DNA from: JAFLCA01 sp041907145
Lineage (GTDB): Bacteria; Bdellovibrionota_C; UBA2361; JAFLCA01
Reading direction: 5' to 3'
Assembly (NCBI GenBank): GCA_041907145.1
Contig: JAYRHW010000031.1
Location: forward strand, 1 to 14,921
Length of the DNA: 14,921 nucleotides
The notes beneath the pieces were generated by a model. It saw only the letters and a program-made list of their open reading frames with translations. It was not told the origin of the DNA and did not search any database. Below are positions 1 to 6,818 of this stretch, piece after piece. Position 1 is the first letter of the stretch; the number at the start of each line of letters is the position of its first letter. A program made the position numbers and the translations under genes.

Positions 1-284
1 AACGCCGCTGAAGTCGAATAGAAATATAGGCCTCCTCGCAAATATAGCTGAAGTCCCGCAGCCGAAATTCCGAGCGCCAGCCCAATCATAAAATTACAAA
101 TTACGGGTTGCCCAAAGTCACTCGTCGGAAGAAAGGAGTTCAGGCCAAAAATATTTTCCGGCCAAAGCTGAGTGAAACTTTTGAGATGGGCGTATGTTAG
201 CAGGTAAAGACAAAGGTGAAGCGAAATGACTCCGCTTCGGCCAAATCTGTGCTGACTAATCCGTGTTCCTAGGGTGCTATCCAT
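1..284 (-). CDS. Membrane protein of unknown family, N-terminal fragment cut by the window edge
   Basis: Reading the minus strand from the ATG at 284-282 gives 94 codons with no stop up to base 1, so the gene continues off the left edge. The ATG has a GAGGA ribosome-binding site eight bases upstream. Another in-frame ATG at 317-315 is possible but has only an adjacent GGAAGG. A short polar start with basic residues (TRISQHRFGRSG) leads into a hydrophobic segment at about residues 18-36. An extracytoplasmic-looking loop at about 37-60 and a second hydrophobic segment at about 61-80 follow, then YLRGG. This fits a multi-spanning membrane protein. An acyltransferase-3-like protein is one possibility, but I see no diagnostic motif. 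It is divergent from the GNAT gene at 536; the 251 bases between them hold no gene I can support. Confidence 0.5.
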   Translation of the reverse strand, partial: MDSTLGTRISQHRFGRSGVISLHLCLYLLTYAHLKSFTQLWPENIFGLNSFLPTSDFGQPVICNFMIGLALGISAAGLQLYLRGGLYFYSTSAA

Positions 285-535
285 TAGTATCGTCCTCGGA
301 TAGATATCTTGCCTCATCCTTCCATATGTCCCCTGTTTCGCGAAGCCTGGTTTTGATTGGCGGCCGTCAAACAGCGGCCAAGCATCCCCTGCGTCCCTTC
401 AAATCTCAAGGCCGCCGATTCGTTAGACGGGTGGCCAATCGAATCCTGCGAATAGAGGATATAACGTGCGGCCGTAGGAACTAATGCCTTGGCAGCCTGT
501 CCCTATGCTATCTTTGAGCTGCGAGACCATTTTTT

Positions 536-1093
536 ATGGCACAGGCAAAAATAGCTCCCTGGCATCCTGCAGAGCTCGCAGTAACGGGCACGCTCAACCA
601 GAGGCCATACCAAATGGTCGACGCTGCGCGTGTCGAGGCAACTCCGAGGCAGCTGGAAAACATCGCGCGAGTTTGCAATCAAACCGCCATTTACGACTTC
701 CTCTTTCGCGCCAGACTCGGAGGCAATCCCTACCAGACCTGCGACGCTGCACAATTTCTGACCTGGGCCGCAAAGGGCTGGCGGGAACAAACCCACTTCG
801 TCTTTTTACTGCTCGATTCGGCAGAATTAGTTGTCGGCGCCCTCGACATCAAATCAGCCGCCCCGGCCGGTGCCGAAATCGGCTACTGGTGCAGCAACGA
901 GCATCGCGGGCTGATGACGAATGCGGTCAAATCCCTCACTGAGCTGGCCCGGGCGGCAGGTTTTATATCTCTGTGGGCGCGCGTTCGTAAGGACAACGCT
1001 GCATCAATTCGAGTGTTGCAGAGAAACGGATTTACCTTTAAAGGCGATTGGGCAGCAGATGCCACCCGCGATCACTACGAGCTAAGGCTCTGA
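536..1093 (+). CDS. GNAT-family N-acetyltransferase (RimJ/RimL-like)
   Basis: The 185-residue product has the layout of a GNAT enzyme, which transfers acetyl from acetyl-CoA to an amine. Residues about 88-105 form the central beta strands. The segment EIGYWCSNEHRGLMTNAV (114-131) matches motif A with the CoA pyrophosphate loop; the usual Q/R-x-x-G-x-G/A is here E-H-R-G-L-M. Residues 150-170 (RVRKDNAASIRVLQRNGF) match motif B, with the N-x-x-S-x-x-V-L-x-x-x-G-F signature seen in ribosomal-protein-alanine and aminoglycoside-type acetyltransferases. The substrate cannot be read from the sequence. An in-frame TGA lies about 18 bases before the ATG, so this start is the furthest possible, although no good Shine-Dalgarno precedes it. 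The gene stands alone and converges on the HAD gene, with 28 bases between the stops. Confidence 0.85.
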   Translation: MAQAKIAPWHPAELAVTGTLNQRPYQMVDAARVEATPRQLENIARVCNQTAIYDFLFRARLGGNPYQTCDAAQFLTWAAKGWREQTHFVFLLLDSAELVVGALDIKSAAPAGAEIGYWCSNEHRGLMTNAVKSLTELARAAGFISLWARVRKDNAASIRVLQRNGFTFKGDWAADATRDHYELRL

Positions 1094-1121
1094 GCACTCC
1101 GCCTTGCCTACGGCGCAAAAT

Positions 1122-1859
1122 TCATAACTCTCGCTGGAGGAACCGGATGGCATCTTCCATTGAGCTCGCCGTATAAGTGGCCATCCTGCGCGAGAGCGGA
1201 CAGACTCCGGCAACTCGCGCATCGGGCACATACACAATTTTCGTCTTTGCCCGGTATGCCCCCTCCACTCCAGGAGGCGAGTCTTCAAGGGCCCAGCAGC
1301 GTTCCGGCCGAGTCCGAAGTTCCTTTGCGGTTACTTGATGAATATCAGGCGCAGGCTTAAGCTCCCGAACACCTTCAGTCCCCTTGCCCACAAGCACATG
1401 CAGCCTATCGAGCAACTGCGAGGCCTCAAGCATTTCATGAGCGACTTCTCGCTCTCTGGAAGTCGCTATCCCGCGGGGCAATGAAATGGAATCTGCCCAG
1501 GATAAGAGTTCTGGAACATGGGGCATGACTTGCACCCCATGCTGAGCTCGCTCCCGCGTGCGCTCCTCTCGGAGCCGCTGCACCACAAACGCACCGAAGC
1601 TCATATCCTCCGGGACAAGAGCGGGATCAAGCAAGGAGCTTCCAAAGCGTTCATCGATCCCAGCAGCAGTCTCCTGAGCCGTCTTGCCGAGAGCCCAGGC
1701 CATATCCATGTGCGTGGTATCCACACCGCAGTATTGACGAAGGAGGCGCTGATATACCGGCCGCTGCGGCTCTTCGGTATCAAGGGTAAGGCCGTCAAGA
1801 TCCAGCAATAGTGCAGCCTCGTGACGTTCTGCGGGAAGCGAGGCTTGGAACAACTTCAT
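1122..1859 (-). CDS. HAD-superfamily hydrolase, beta-phosphoglucomutase/phosphatase-like
   Basis: The 245-residue product carries all four HAD motifs. Motif I is LLLDLDGLTLDTE (17-29), with nucleophile Asp20 and acid/base Asp22. Motif II is the Thr/Ser of GIATSRE (130-136). Motif III is Lys168 in KPAPDIH, and motif IV is the acidic pair Glu192-Asp193 in LEDSPPGVEGA. A helical cap fills about residues 30-115, the C1 cap position of the beta-phosphoglucomutase/phosphoglycolate phosphatase subfamily. The enzyme should be a cytosolic, Mg-dependent phosphatase or phosphomutase acting on a small phosphorylated metabolite, often a sugar phosphate. The exact substrate is not readable. No clear Shine-Dalgarno precedes the ATG. 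The upstream 130 bases contain an inverted repeat (AGCTGA at 1903-1908, TCAGCT at 1917-1922) and the G-quadruplex motif described separately. Confidence 0.9.
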   Translation of the reverse strand: MKLFQASLPAERHEAALLLDLDGLTLDTEEPQRPVYQRLLRQYCGVDTTHMDMAWALGKTAQETAAGIDERFGSSLLDPALVPEDMSFGAFVVQRLREERTRERAQHGVQVMPHVPELLSWADSISLPRGIATSREREVAHEMLEASQLLDRLHVLVGKGTEGVRELKPAPDIHQVTAKELRTRPERCWALEDSPPGVEGAYRAKTKIVYVPDARVAGVCPLSRRMATYTASSMEDAIRFLQREL

Positions 1860-1948
1860 AGTACACCGTAACTTAGGCTACTTTGTCGGCGAATCCTATT
1901 CAAGCTGAGCTAAATTTCAGCTGCACAAGTTATCTTGACAACGGCAGC

Positions 1949-1969
1949 GGGAGGGAGGGATTTTGCGGG
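1949..1969 (+). other. Putative G-quadruplex motif
   Basis: The plus strand has four GGG runs at 1949-1951, 1953-1955, 1957-1959 and 1967-1969, with loops of 1, 1 and 7 bases. This meets the standard G3-N1-7 quadruplex rule. It lies about 90 bases upstream of the HAD start and just downstream of the AlgX-like stop. The G-rich strand is the template strand for both genes, so any effect would more likely be at the DNA level or on replication than in their mRNAs. The last G run is also the first arm of the hairpin at 1967-1991. Confidence 0.5.
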
Positions 1970-1991
1970 ACCCCGAAGGAGCAGAGGTCCC
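1967..1991 (-). terminator. Hairpin directly after the AlgX-like stop codon, weak terminator candidate
   Basis: GGGACC (1967-1972) and GGTCCC (1986-1991) form a perfect 6-bp stem with a 13-base loop. The stem begins one base after the TAG of the AlgX-like gene on the minus strand. No U-run follows the stem in the mRNA, so it is not a canonical intrinsic terminator. It could protect the mRNA 3' end or act with Rho. Confidence 0.35.
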
Positions 1992-1992
1992 T

Positions 1993-3144
1993 CTATCTCT
2001 TCAATTTTAAGCGATGAAGCGCCTGCTCGATGAAGCCAAAACCGATATTTTTTATAACCGTCTGATTGATTTCGACCAACACTAAGTTCTTACTAAAAAT
2101 TTCTCTTTCCCAGTCAAACTTCGCATGTTCAACCACACTCTTTCCTAGCGAAGGGTACTGATGACGAGTGCGGAAGTAATAGTAAAAATCGCGCTGCGCA
2201 TAAGTCTGGTATTGATCCCAATAAGACAGGACTGACCACATGAAACTGCTGCCGATAGCCGCCAAAGAGGGACGAGCGACTTCGGAATCAGCACTGGGGA
2301 CAACTTGCGGATAGGGAAGTGGTTCAAAGAAGGGCTGCTGAGACCATAGATTGCTCAGATTTGAAAGATCCGCGTCATGAACATCGGGCGTGTCCGAAGT
2401 TGTTGTCGGCTCGCAGGGCATCGGCGTATACGCATGCCCGGTTTGAGCGGAAAACGCATCAAAAACTGCCGCTCCTACATGGCAGGCCAGGTACATGGAC
2501 CAATGCGTACCGGCCCGCGCGAAGGCGGGCAGACCTCTCGCCTTGAAATCCGTTGCCATGGCAATCCCATCGACTACTTGCACGCCGCGCTCCCTGAGCA
2601 GCGGAAGTAAGAGCTCGTAATCACCAAGTCGACGGAGCTTACGGCGCTGGAACGTGCGCGGCAGGAAATCCTCATAGATATGAGCTTTGCTGGGGCTCAG
2701 AAGTAGAACAAAGGCGACCCCGCGGGATTTCAATAGATTCTGAAGAGCGGATACCTTATCGGCGACTTGCGCCAGCCGTTTGCGAGACTGCGGCTTCTGA
2801 TGCACATAGGCACTGATATACCCGCGCTCGAATAGGTAGTTATCGCGGCCGAGAACAACTTGAAAGCGAGAACTCGAACTAAGCTCGCCAAACAGCGAAT
2901 AATTGAGCTGATTATCAGTCCGAACTAATGCTCCGCGTAGTCCCAAGTTCTCGGCAAGCCATTGCTCGAAGTCGCTCTGCAGCGCTCCGCTCAAGAAGGA
3001 GTGAATACTTACCACACTCAATTGCTTTCGGCTCTCAACGCCCGAAGTTCCAACTCCCGGAATTATCGGCAGCCATATTTGCAATAAGGGCAACGAGCTC
3101 AGAACGAGGAACGCAAGTGACCAAAAGAGATAGACGGCCCGCAT
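1993..3144 (-). CDS. AlgX/AlgJ-like SGNH-type polysaccharide O-acetyltransferase partner
   Basis: The 383-residue product begins with a membrane anchor or uncleaved signal (hydrophobic residues about 4-30), so the rest should lie outside the cytoplasmic membrane. The AlgX/AlgJ pattern follows: F-x-x-W-L-x-E-N-L-G-L-R at about 59-70, VVLGRDNYLFERGYISAY (96-113), LLLSPSKAHIYEDFLP (147-162), the histidine motif GTHWS (212-216), and a serine motif IGSSF (297-301). In AlgX the catalytic triad is Asp-x-His plus Ser. Here His214 and Ser299 or Ser300 fit, but the Asp position of D-x-H is Gly212. The protein should move acetyl groups onto an exported polysaccharide after the MBOAT partner brings them across the membrane. 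The ATG lies three bases after the stop of the MBOAT gene, with AGG of its ribosome-binding site inside that gene's last codons, so the two are almost surely co-transcribed. No alginate, cellulose or other polymer synthesis gene is in view, so the substrate is unknown. Confidence 0.85.
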   Translation of the reverse strand: MRAVYLFWSLAFLVLSSLPLLQIWLPIIPGVGTSGVESRKQLSVVSIHSFLSGALQSDFEQWLAENLGLRGALVRTDNQLNYSLFGELSSSSRFQVVLGRDNYLFERGYISAYVHQKPQSRKRLAQVADKVSALQNLLKSRGVAFVLLLSPSKAHIYEDFLPRTFQRRKLRRLGDYELLLPLLRERGVQVVDGIAMATDFKARGLPAFARAGTHWSMYLACHVGAAVFDAFSAQTGHAYTPMPCEPTTTSDTPDVHDADLSNLSNLWSQQPFFEPLPYPQVVPSADSEVARPSLAAIGSSFMWSVLSYWDQYQTYAQRDFYYYFRTRHQYPSLGKSVVEHAKFDWEREIFSKNLVLVEINQTVIKNIGFGFIEQALHRLKLKR

Positions 3145-3147
3145 GAA

Positions 3148-4587
3148 TTAAAACCTAAAGTAGATGAAAGGATGAAAGTGAGAATTCGTGATATTAGCCG
3201 CCGCCAGCACAAACAACAGGCAGACAAATGCTCCCTGCGCTGAAATCGTCAGTGGGCGCGGAAGTCTTGACTTAACCCAACCCTTAACACTGTCAAGAAG
3301 CTGGGAGGCAGGCATGAAGCTCAAAATCGCCGCCAGCAAGAACATGGCGGTGGAACGATTCGTCAACAATTCGAGAGCTGTTCGAGAGTGCGCCTTTGGA
3401 AGCGGATGCCATTCGAACAGGCGGTGCAAAAAGTGCAGCGCATCTCCAATACTGTCACTGCGGAAGAACACCCAACCGACCACCACGAGAATATAGGTGA
3501 GCCCGATCTTCAACAGTCGCGGAACGCGCTGACTCACTTGCAGCCAAAGCAGTCGGTCAAGCACGAGCAACAATCCATGAAAGAGCCCCCAAACCACGAA
3601 AGTCCAGTTCGCACCATGCCAGAGCCCCGAAAGGAAAAATACGATCCAAAGGTTCAAATAAACTCGCCCTATGCCGACTCGGTTTCCGCCGAGCGGAATG
3701 TACAGATACTCACGCATCCAGCTTGAAAGCGTTATATGCCAGCGGCGCCAAAAATCAGTGATACTCTCGGCGATATAGGGAGAGTTGAAATTCTCCGGAA
3801 ATCGAAAGCCCATCATAAGGCCCAGCCCGACTGCCATATCCGAATACCCCGAGAAATCGAAGTAAATCTGAAATGAATAGCTCAACGCACCAAGCCAAGC
3901 ATAGCTTGTTGGAAGAGTAGCGGCAGGCATCGCGAAAATCATGTCGGCCACTCCCGCCATGGCGTCGGCAATTAGAACCTTCTTCGCCAAACCGATGCTA
4001 AATCGACTGACGCCCTCGAAAAACATCTCCCAGCTGTACAGCCGCTCGCGCAACTGCTGCTCGATGATGTGATAACGAATGATGGGACCGGCTATGAGCT
4101 GAGGGAAGAGCGCCAAATAGAGAAGAAAGGTCCGATAATTGCGGGCCGGCTCGACGAGCCCTCGATATACATCAATCGTGTAACTAAGCTTATGAAAGGT
4201 AAAGAACGAAATGCCGATCGGCAACGCAATGGGAGTCCACGCTAGTGAATGATGCCCCCAAGAATTCAAAAGCTCATTTAGTTGGGAGACAAAAAAGTTG
4301 GCGTATTTGAAGTAAAAGAGCAGCGAAATGTTCGCGACTACCGAGAACGCAAGCAGCCAACTTTGCGCAGCCTTCCTTCCGCGGCAGCGATAGATTAATG
4401 CGCCAATAACATAGTCAAGACTGCTCGAAAATACGAGGGCGAATACGAATCGAGGCGCGCCCCAGGCATAGAATAGCAGGCTCCACAAAAGTGCTACATC
4501 ATTACGCCAGTGTTTGGGCGAGAGAAAATAGGAAGCCAGGAAGCAGGGTAAAAAAACGAACAGGAAAAGGGTGGAGCTGAACACCAT
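3148..4587 (-). CDS. MBOAT-family membrane O-acyltransferase (AlgI-like)
   Basis: The product is a multi-spanning membrane protein of 479 residues from the chosen start. It opens with MVFSSTLFLFVFLP, the characteristic AlgI-type first helix. It contains LPIGISFFTFHKLSYTIDV (about 122-140), FPQLIAGPI (161-169), DFSGYSDMAVGLGLMMGF (244-261), ITDFWRRWHITLSSWMREY (276-294) with YIPLGGNR after it, and the catalytic-histidine motif GLWHGANWTFVVWG (321-334, His324). These are the hallmarks of MBOAT proteins that pass acetyl groups through the membrane for alginate, cellulose or peptidoglycan acetylation. The frame stays open 18 codons further, to a TTG at 4641, but family alignment favours the ATG at 4587-4585; a clear Shine-Dalgarno is missing for both. 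It is the first gene of a two-gene unit with the AlgX-like protein. A terminal NSHFHPFIYFRF resembles the usual C-terminus of the family. Confidence 0.93.
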   Translation of the reverse strand: MVFSSTLFLFVFLPCFLASYFLSPKHWRNDVALLWSLLFYAWGAPRFVFALVFSSSLDYVIGALIYRCRGRKAAQSWLLAFSVVANISLLFYFKYANFFVSQLNELLNSWGHHSLAWTPIALPIGISFFTFHKLSYTIDVYRGLVEPARNYRTFLLYLALFPQLIAGPIIRYHIIEQQLRERLYSWEMFFEGVSRFSIGLAKKVLIADAMAGVADMIFAMPAATLPTSYAWLGALSYSFQIYFDFSGYSDMAVGLGLMMGFRFPENFNSPYIAESITDFWRRWHITLSSWMREYLYIPLGGNRVGIGRVYLNLWIVFFLSGLWHGANWTFVVWGLFHGLLLVLDRLLWLQVSQRVPRLLKIGLTYILVVVGWVFFRSDSIGDALHFLHRLFEWHPLPKAHSRTALELLTNRSTAMFLLAAILSFMPASQLLDSVKGWVKSRLPRPLTISAQGAFVCLLFVLAAANITNSHFHPFIYFRF

Positions 4588-4655
4588 ATGCGAGGCTAGA
4601 ACTACCACGGCTGAAGGCGTTTGCCCAGAATCAGGCGTCAACGCTTCTCAGGGGT

Positions 4656-4704
4656 CCTCGCATCGAACGAGGAGCGAACACAGGAGCATACTCTTGTGTC
4701 GCTC
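4656..4704. repeat. Two adjacent stem-loops upstream of the MBOAT gene
   Basis: The first dyad pairs CCTCG (4656-4660) with CGAGG (4668-4672) around a 7-base loop. The second pairs GAGCG (4672-4676) with CGCTC (4700-4704) and, after a bulged A at 4677, ACACAGGAG (4678-4686) with CTCTTGTGT (4691-4699), leaving a CATA loop. That is 14 pairs including one G-U if the plus strand is transcribed, or 13 pairs with one A-C mismatch on the minus strand. The arms share the base at 4672. No U-run follows on either strand. They sit in the 178-base gap between the 130-aa gene and the MBOAT gene, both on the minus strand. A terminator, processing site or leader structure is possible. Confidence 0.45.
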
Positions 4705-4765
4705 ACGAAGCCCAAACCGCAATGGAATCTCGCAGGGGCTTCTGTAGCCGTCCCTCTTGGAGGCG

Positions 4766-5158
4766 CTAGAAGGAGGAATCTCCGCCTTCGCGGTTTGCTA
4801 TTTCCTCTTTGCAGCGATCCTGCACCTTCTTTATGTCTCCATGCAGAGACTTCCAGGTACCAGACGCCTCAAGGAAATTTTGTAGATCTTCACGAGTCAA
4901 ACCCACCAAATTCGGATGGTCGGTCGCAAAGGTAAACACATTCAGATCCGTAACATTGATGATCGTTGTGTTATCCATGTAGGCCTGAACAGAGCATTTC
5001 TCCCTGAGCAGCGTGAGGTCATGGACATATTCCATAAGACGCTCAGTGGAGGCAGCCACATCAAACGGATTTTGAATATTCGGGCCAACAAGCTTCCACT
5101 TGATGCTGTTCTTATTCCTCTCTAGCCACGAAATTGCCGGCGCTGGTCGTGAATTCAT
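4766..5158 (-). CDS. Hypothetical protein, 130 aa
   Basis: I do not recognise this protein. It is soluble-looking, with no signal peptide or membrane segment. It is rich in Asn, Asp and Glu, and ends in a charged helix-prone stretch with a hydrophilic tail (ANREGGDSSF). A Met-initiated frame with a strong GAGGGA Shine-Dalgarno six bases before the ATG supports a real gene, as does amino-acid usage typical of a folded protein (for example VTDLNVFTFATDHPNLVGL, about residues 69-87). It lies 109 bases downstream of the 514-aa gene on the same strand and may be its operon partner. Its Shine-Dalgarno is buried in a perfect inverted repeat, described separately, which suggests translational control. 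It could be a regulator, an adaptor or an immunity-type protein; the sequence does not decide. Confidence 0.6.
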   Translation of the reverse strand: MNSRPAPAISWLERNKNSIKWKLVGPNIQNPFDVAASTERLMEYVHDLTLLREKCSVQAYMDNTTIINVTDLNVFTFATDHPNLVGLTREDLQNFLEASGTWKSLHGDIKKVQDRCKEEIANREGGDSSF

Positions 5159-5162
5159 AGTG

Positions 5163-5193
5163 TATCCCTCTATTTAAACCCGTAGGAGGGATA
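5163..5193 (-). promoter_or_regulatory. Ribosome-binding-site-sequestering hairpin of the 130-aa gene
   Basis: On the minus-strand mRNA, TATCCCTC (5193-5186) and GAGGGATA (5170-5163) form a perfect 8-bp stem around a 15-base loop. The second arm contains the whole Shine-Dalgarno GAGGGA (5170-5165). It ends four bases before the ATG at 5158. Folding would block ribosome binding, the arrangement seen in translational switches such as RNA thermometers, ligand switches and translation-coupled genes. The pairing is direct observation; the regulatory role is inferred. Confidence 0.5.
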
Positions 5194-5251
5194 TCGGTCG
5201 ATCGCCGTGAAAGGCTGAGGTATTTCTAAGCAACTGGGAGGCCTAACTTCT

Positions 5252-5292
5252 CGGCACCTTAACCCCCTTATCGACTGGGGGGCATAAGGCCG
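5252..5292 (-). terminator. Long hairpin spanning the stop codon of the 514-aa gene
   Basis: Three paired blocks stack around the stop codon. They are CGGC (5252-5255) with GCCG (5289-5292), CTTA (5258-5261) with TAAG (5285-5288), and CCCCC (5263-5267) with GGGGG (5278-5282). Small internal loops separate them. The TAA stop (5270-5268) lies in the terminal loop. No U-run follows the stem, so it looks more like an intercistronic stabilising or attenuating structure than a simple intrinsic terminator. Translating ribosomes ending here would melt it. Confidence 0.4.
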
Positions 5293-6812
5293 GGGAAGAA
5301 GAAGCGGGCGTTAATATCTTTGAGGAAAATCAAGCCTGAGCTGTCGTTGTCGATGGTAACTACGCTTGCGCCGAGGTCGTGATAGCATAGTAACTCCTGG
5401 CTCCGAATAGGGCCGTCTTCAAGCTCTGGTTCGTCTATCGCCGTGGGTTCGGGATCCTGACTAAGCGGCAAGACCTTGTACACACGAAGCTTTGCCGCTT
5501 GCTCCAATGGCAGCATCAATGCTGAGGCTATCGCCCTCTCCATCGATCGTATCATCCATGACTGTTGGGGGCTATGCATGAGCCCATTGATCAATGGCTG
5601 TTGCCCTACATCGGGAGGGAGGGCCAGAAAGACGCTGCGGTAGTTGAAAGCAAAACCTCCCTCTGCTTCCTGAGGAACCGCCTCAAAAAACATGGAGATA
5701 GGGGAAGCGCTTCGCAGGGCCGCAGACCCCGAACGCGCCGGCAAAAGATATGACCCGTCAGAGCTGCGTGCCACGACTTCGACAAGATAGCAATCGTGGT
5801 CCCCTTGAGGCAGGTGAACACTCGCAATCGATACTGAATACCCGCACTGAGGCTGCCAATCTACGAGAATGGCTTTCGCATCAACCACAAACACCTCCCT
5901 GAGATCGGCAAGCGCAGGATAGGATGACTCGCTGAGCGGGCGAAGCCCCTGATTGGCGAGGTTAGCCATCAACCGCGCTCGAATTTCCCCGGGTTCGAGT
6001 GCATCGGGAAAGGAGGTGTCAGGAATAAGAGTATCTTCTGACAGCAGCAACGGTCCGTCCGTACACAATCCGCCCGCCTCGGACCTAATTGATAGCTCAA
6101 ATAGAAATTCAGCACCGGTACTATCGAGTATATGAAAGCCGGCTGCCTCATCAATTTCACTTTCAGAGAGGATACCCTTCTTAACAGCAGTAATTCCCCC
6201 TAATTCGACGCCAAGTTCATGAGCCTCTTCCCTAAGCAGTGCTCCAACCAGTCCATTAAAATCAAGACGAGCGAACCTTTCAGCTTCAAGCTCTAGTGAA
6301 TGTTCGTCGACGAGAAGCGCGAAGCCGTGCGACGCCGAGTCACTTTCGAACTCTTCTTTTGCGAAGGCGAGCAGCACCCCGCAGGTAGCCCCATTGACAA
6401 GCGCTATTGGTGCGCTCGTTCCATCGCAGTAGTATCGTCTCGTGCCTGACTCGTCAGTCAGTGAGGCAAGCACATAGAAATTATCCTCATCCTGACGGAC
6501 GTCTATTATAAGTGCATCCGTGATGAGCTTTTGCCCCCGCAGATCGTAGCGATCCCCTACAAGCTCCTCAAGGAACGCTCGCTCCCAGCGCCCGGTTTCC
6601 TCCCTTATGACACCCTGAGGCACCTCTTCCCAATCGTTGTACTGTGCCCGCATTTCGAAAAGATCGCGCAAAACACCTTCTGCCTGCTCCAGCGGAGTTC
6701 GATTTACGGCGCCGTCAATATCGGGAGTCGGCGCGAACCCTTCAGGAGCTTGGTCCGGTGGAGATGCGTCCTGAGGGTCTTGCGGCTGAGGATCGGAGCC
6801 AGGTGATGGCAT
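5268..6812 (-). CDS. Hypothetical acidic protein, 514 aa, with Pro/Asp/Gln-rich N-terminus
   Basis: I do not recognise this protein. Residues 1-38 are a disordered Pro/Gln/Asp/Ala-rich leader (MPSPGSDPQPQDPQDASPPD and on). A helix (about 40-60) follows, then alternating beta-rich and helical segments without signal peptide or transmembrane helix. The composition is strongly acidic. Beta-rich stretches around residues 100-150 (ALIIDVRQDEDNFYVLASL), 225-250 and 325-370 (VSIASVHLPQGDHDCYLVEVV) look as if they might be repeats of one fold, but I cannot show that by eye. No catalytic signature is visible. The gene is divergent from the I9-like/zincin pair across a 195-base region with several dyads, and lies upstream of the 130-aa gene. 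No Shine-Dalgarno precedes the ATG. A role linked to the protease pair is only an inference from position. Confidence 0.78.
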   Translation of the reverse strand: MPSPGSDPQPQDPQDASPPDQAPEGFAPTPDIDGAVNRTPLEQAEGVLRDLFEMRAQYNDWEEVPQGVIREETGRWERAFLEELVGDRYDLRGQKLITDALIIDVRQDEDNFYVLASLTDESGTRRYYCDGTSAPIALVNGATCGVLLAFAKEEFESDSASHGFALLVDEHSLELEAERFARLDFNGLVGALLREEAHELGVELGGITAVKKGILSESEIDEAAGFHILDSTGAEFLFELSIRSEAGGLCTDGPLLLSEDTLIPDTSFPDALEPGEIRARLMANLANQGLRPLSESSYPALADLREVFVVDAKAILVDWQPQCGYSVSIASVHLPQGDHDCYLVEVVARSSDGSYLLPARSGSAALRSASPISMFFEAVPQEAEGGFAFNYRSVFLALPPDVGQQPLINGLMHSPQQSWMIRSMERAIASALMLPLEQAAKLRVYKVLPLSQDPEPTAIDEPELEDGPIRSQELLCYHDLGASVVTIDNDSSGLIFLKDINARFFFPGLMPPSR

Positions 6813-6818
6813 AAACTG

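Noticed and set aside
263..484. Plus-strand frame of 73 codons
   Set aside because: It has low-quality composition and no ribosome-binding site, and it overlaps the start of the better supported minus-strand membrane protein.
484..942. Plus-strand frame of 152 codons overlapping the GNAT gene
   Set aside because: It is an out-of-frame shadow. The 536-1093 frame carries the recognisable GNAT motifs, and this one is rich in Arg, Cys and Ser without any pattern.
1100..1115. CGCC/GGCG dyad between the GNAT and HAD stops as a bidirectional terminator
   Set aside because: The stem has only 4 bp with an 8-base loop and no T-run, so it is too weak to call.
1935..1940. TTGACA as a plus-strand -35 element
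   Set aside because: No -10-like hexamer lies 16-18 bases downstream, and no plus-strand gene follows.
4585..4641. Upstream TTG start for the MBOAT gene at 4641
   Set aside because: The extra 18 residues are hydrophilic and unlike the family. The ATG at 4587 gives the typical MVFSS start.
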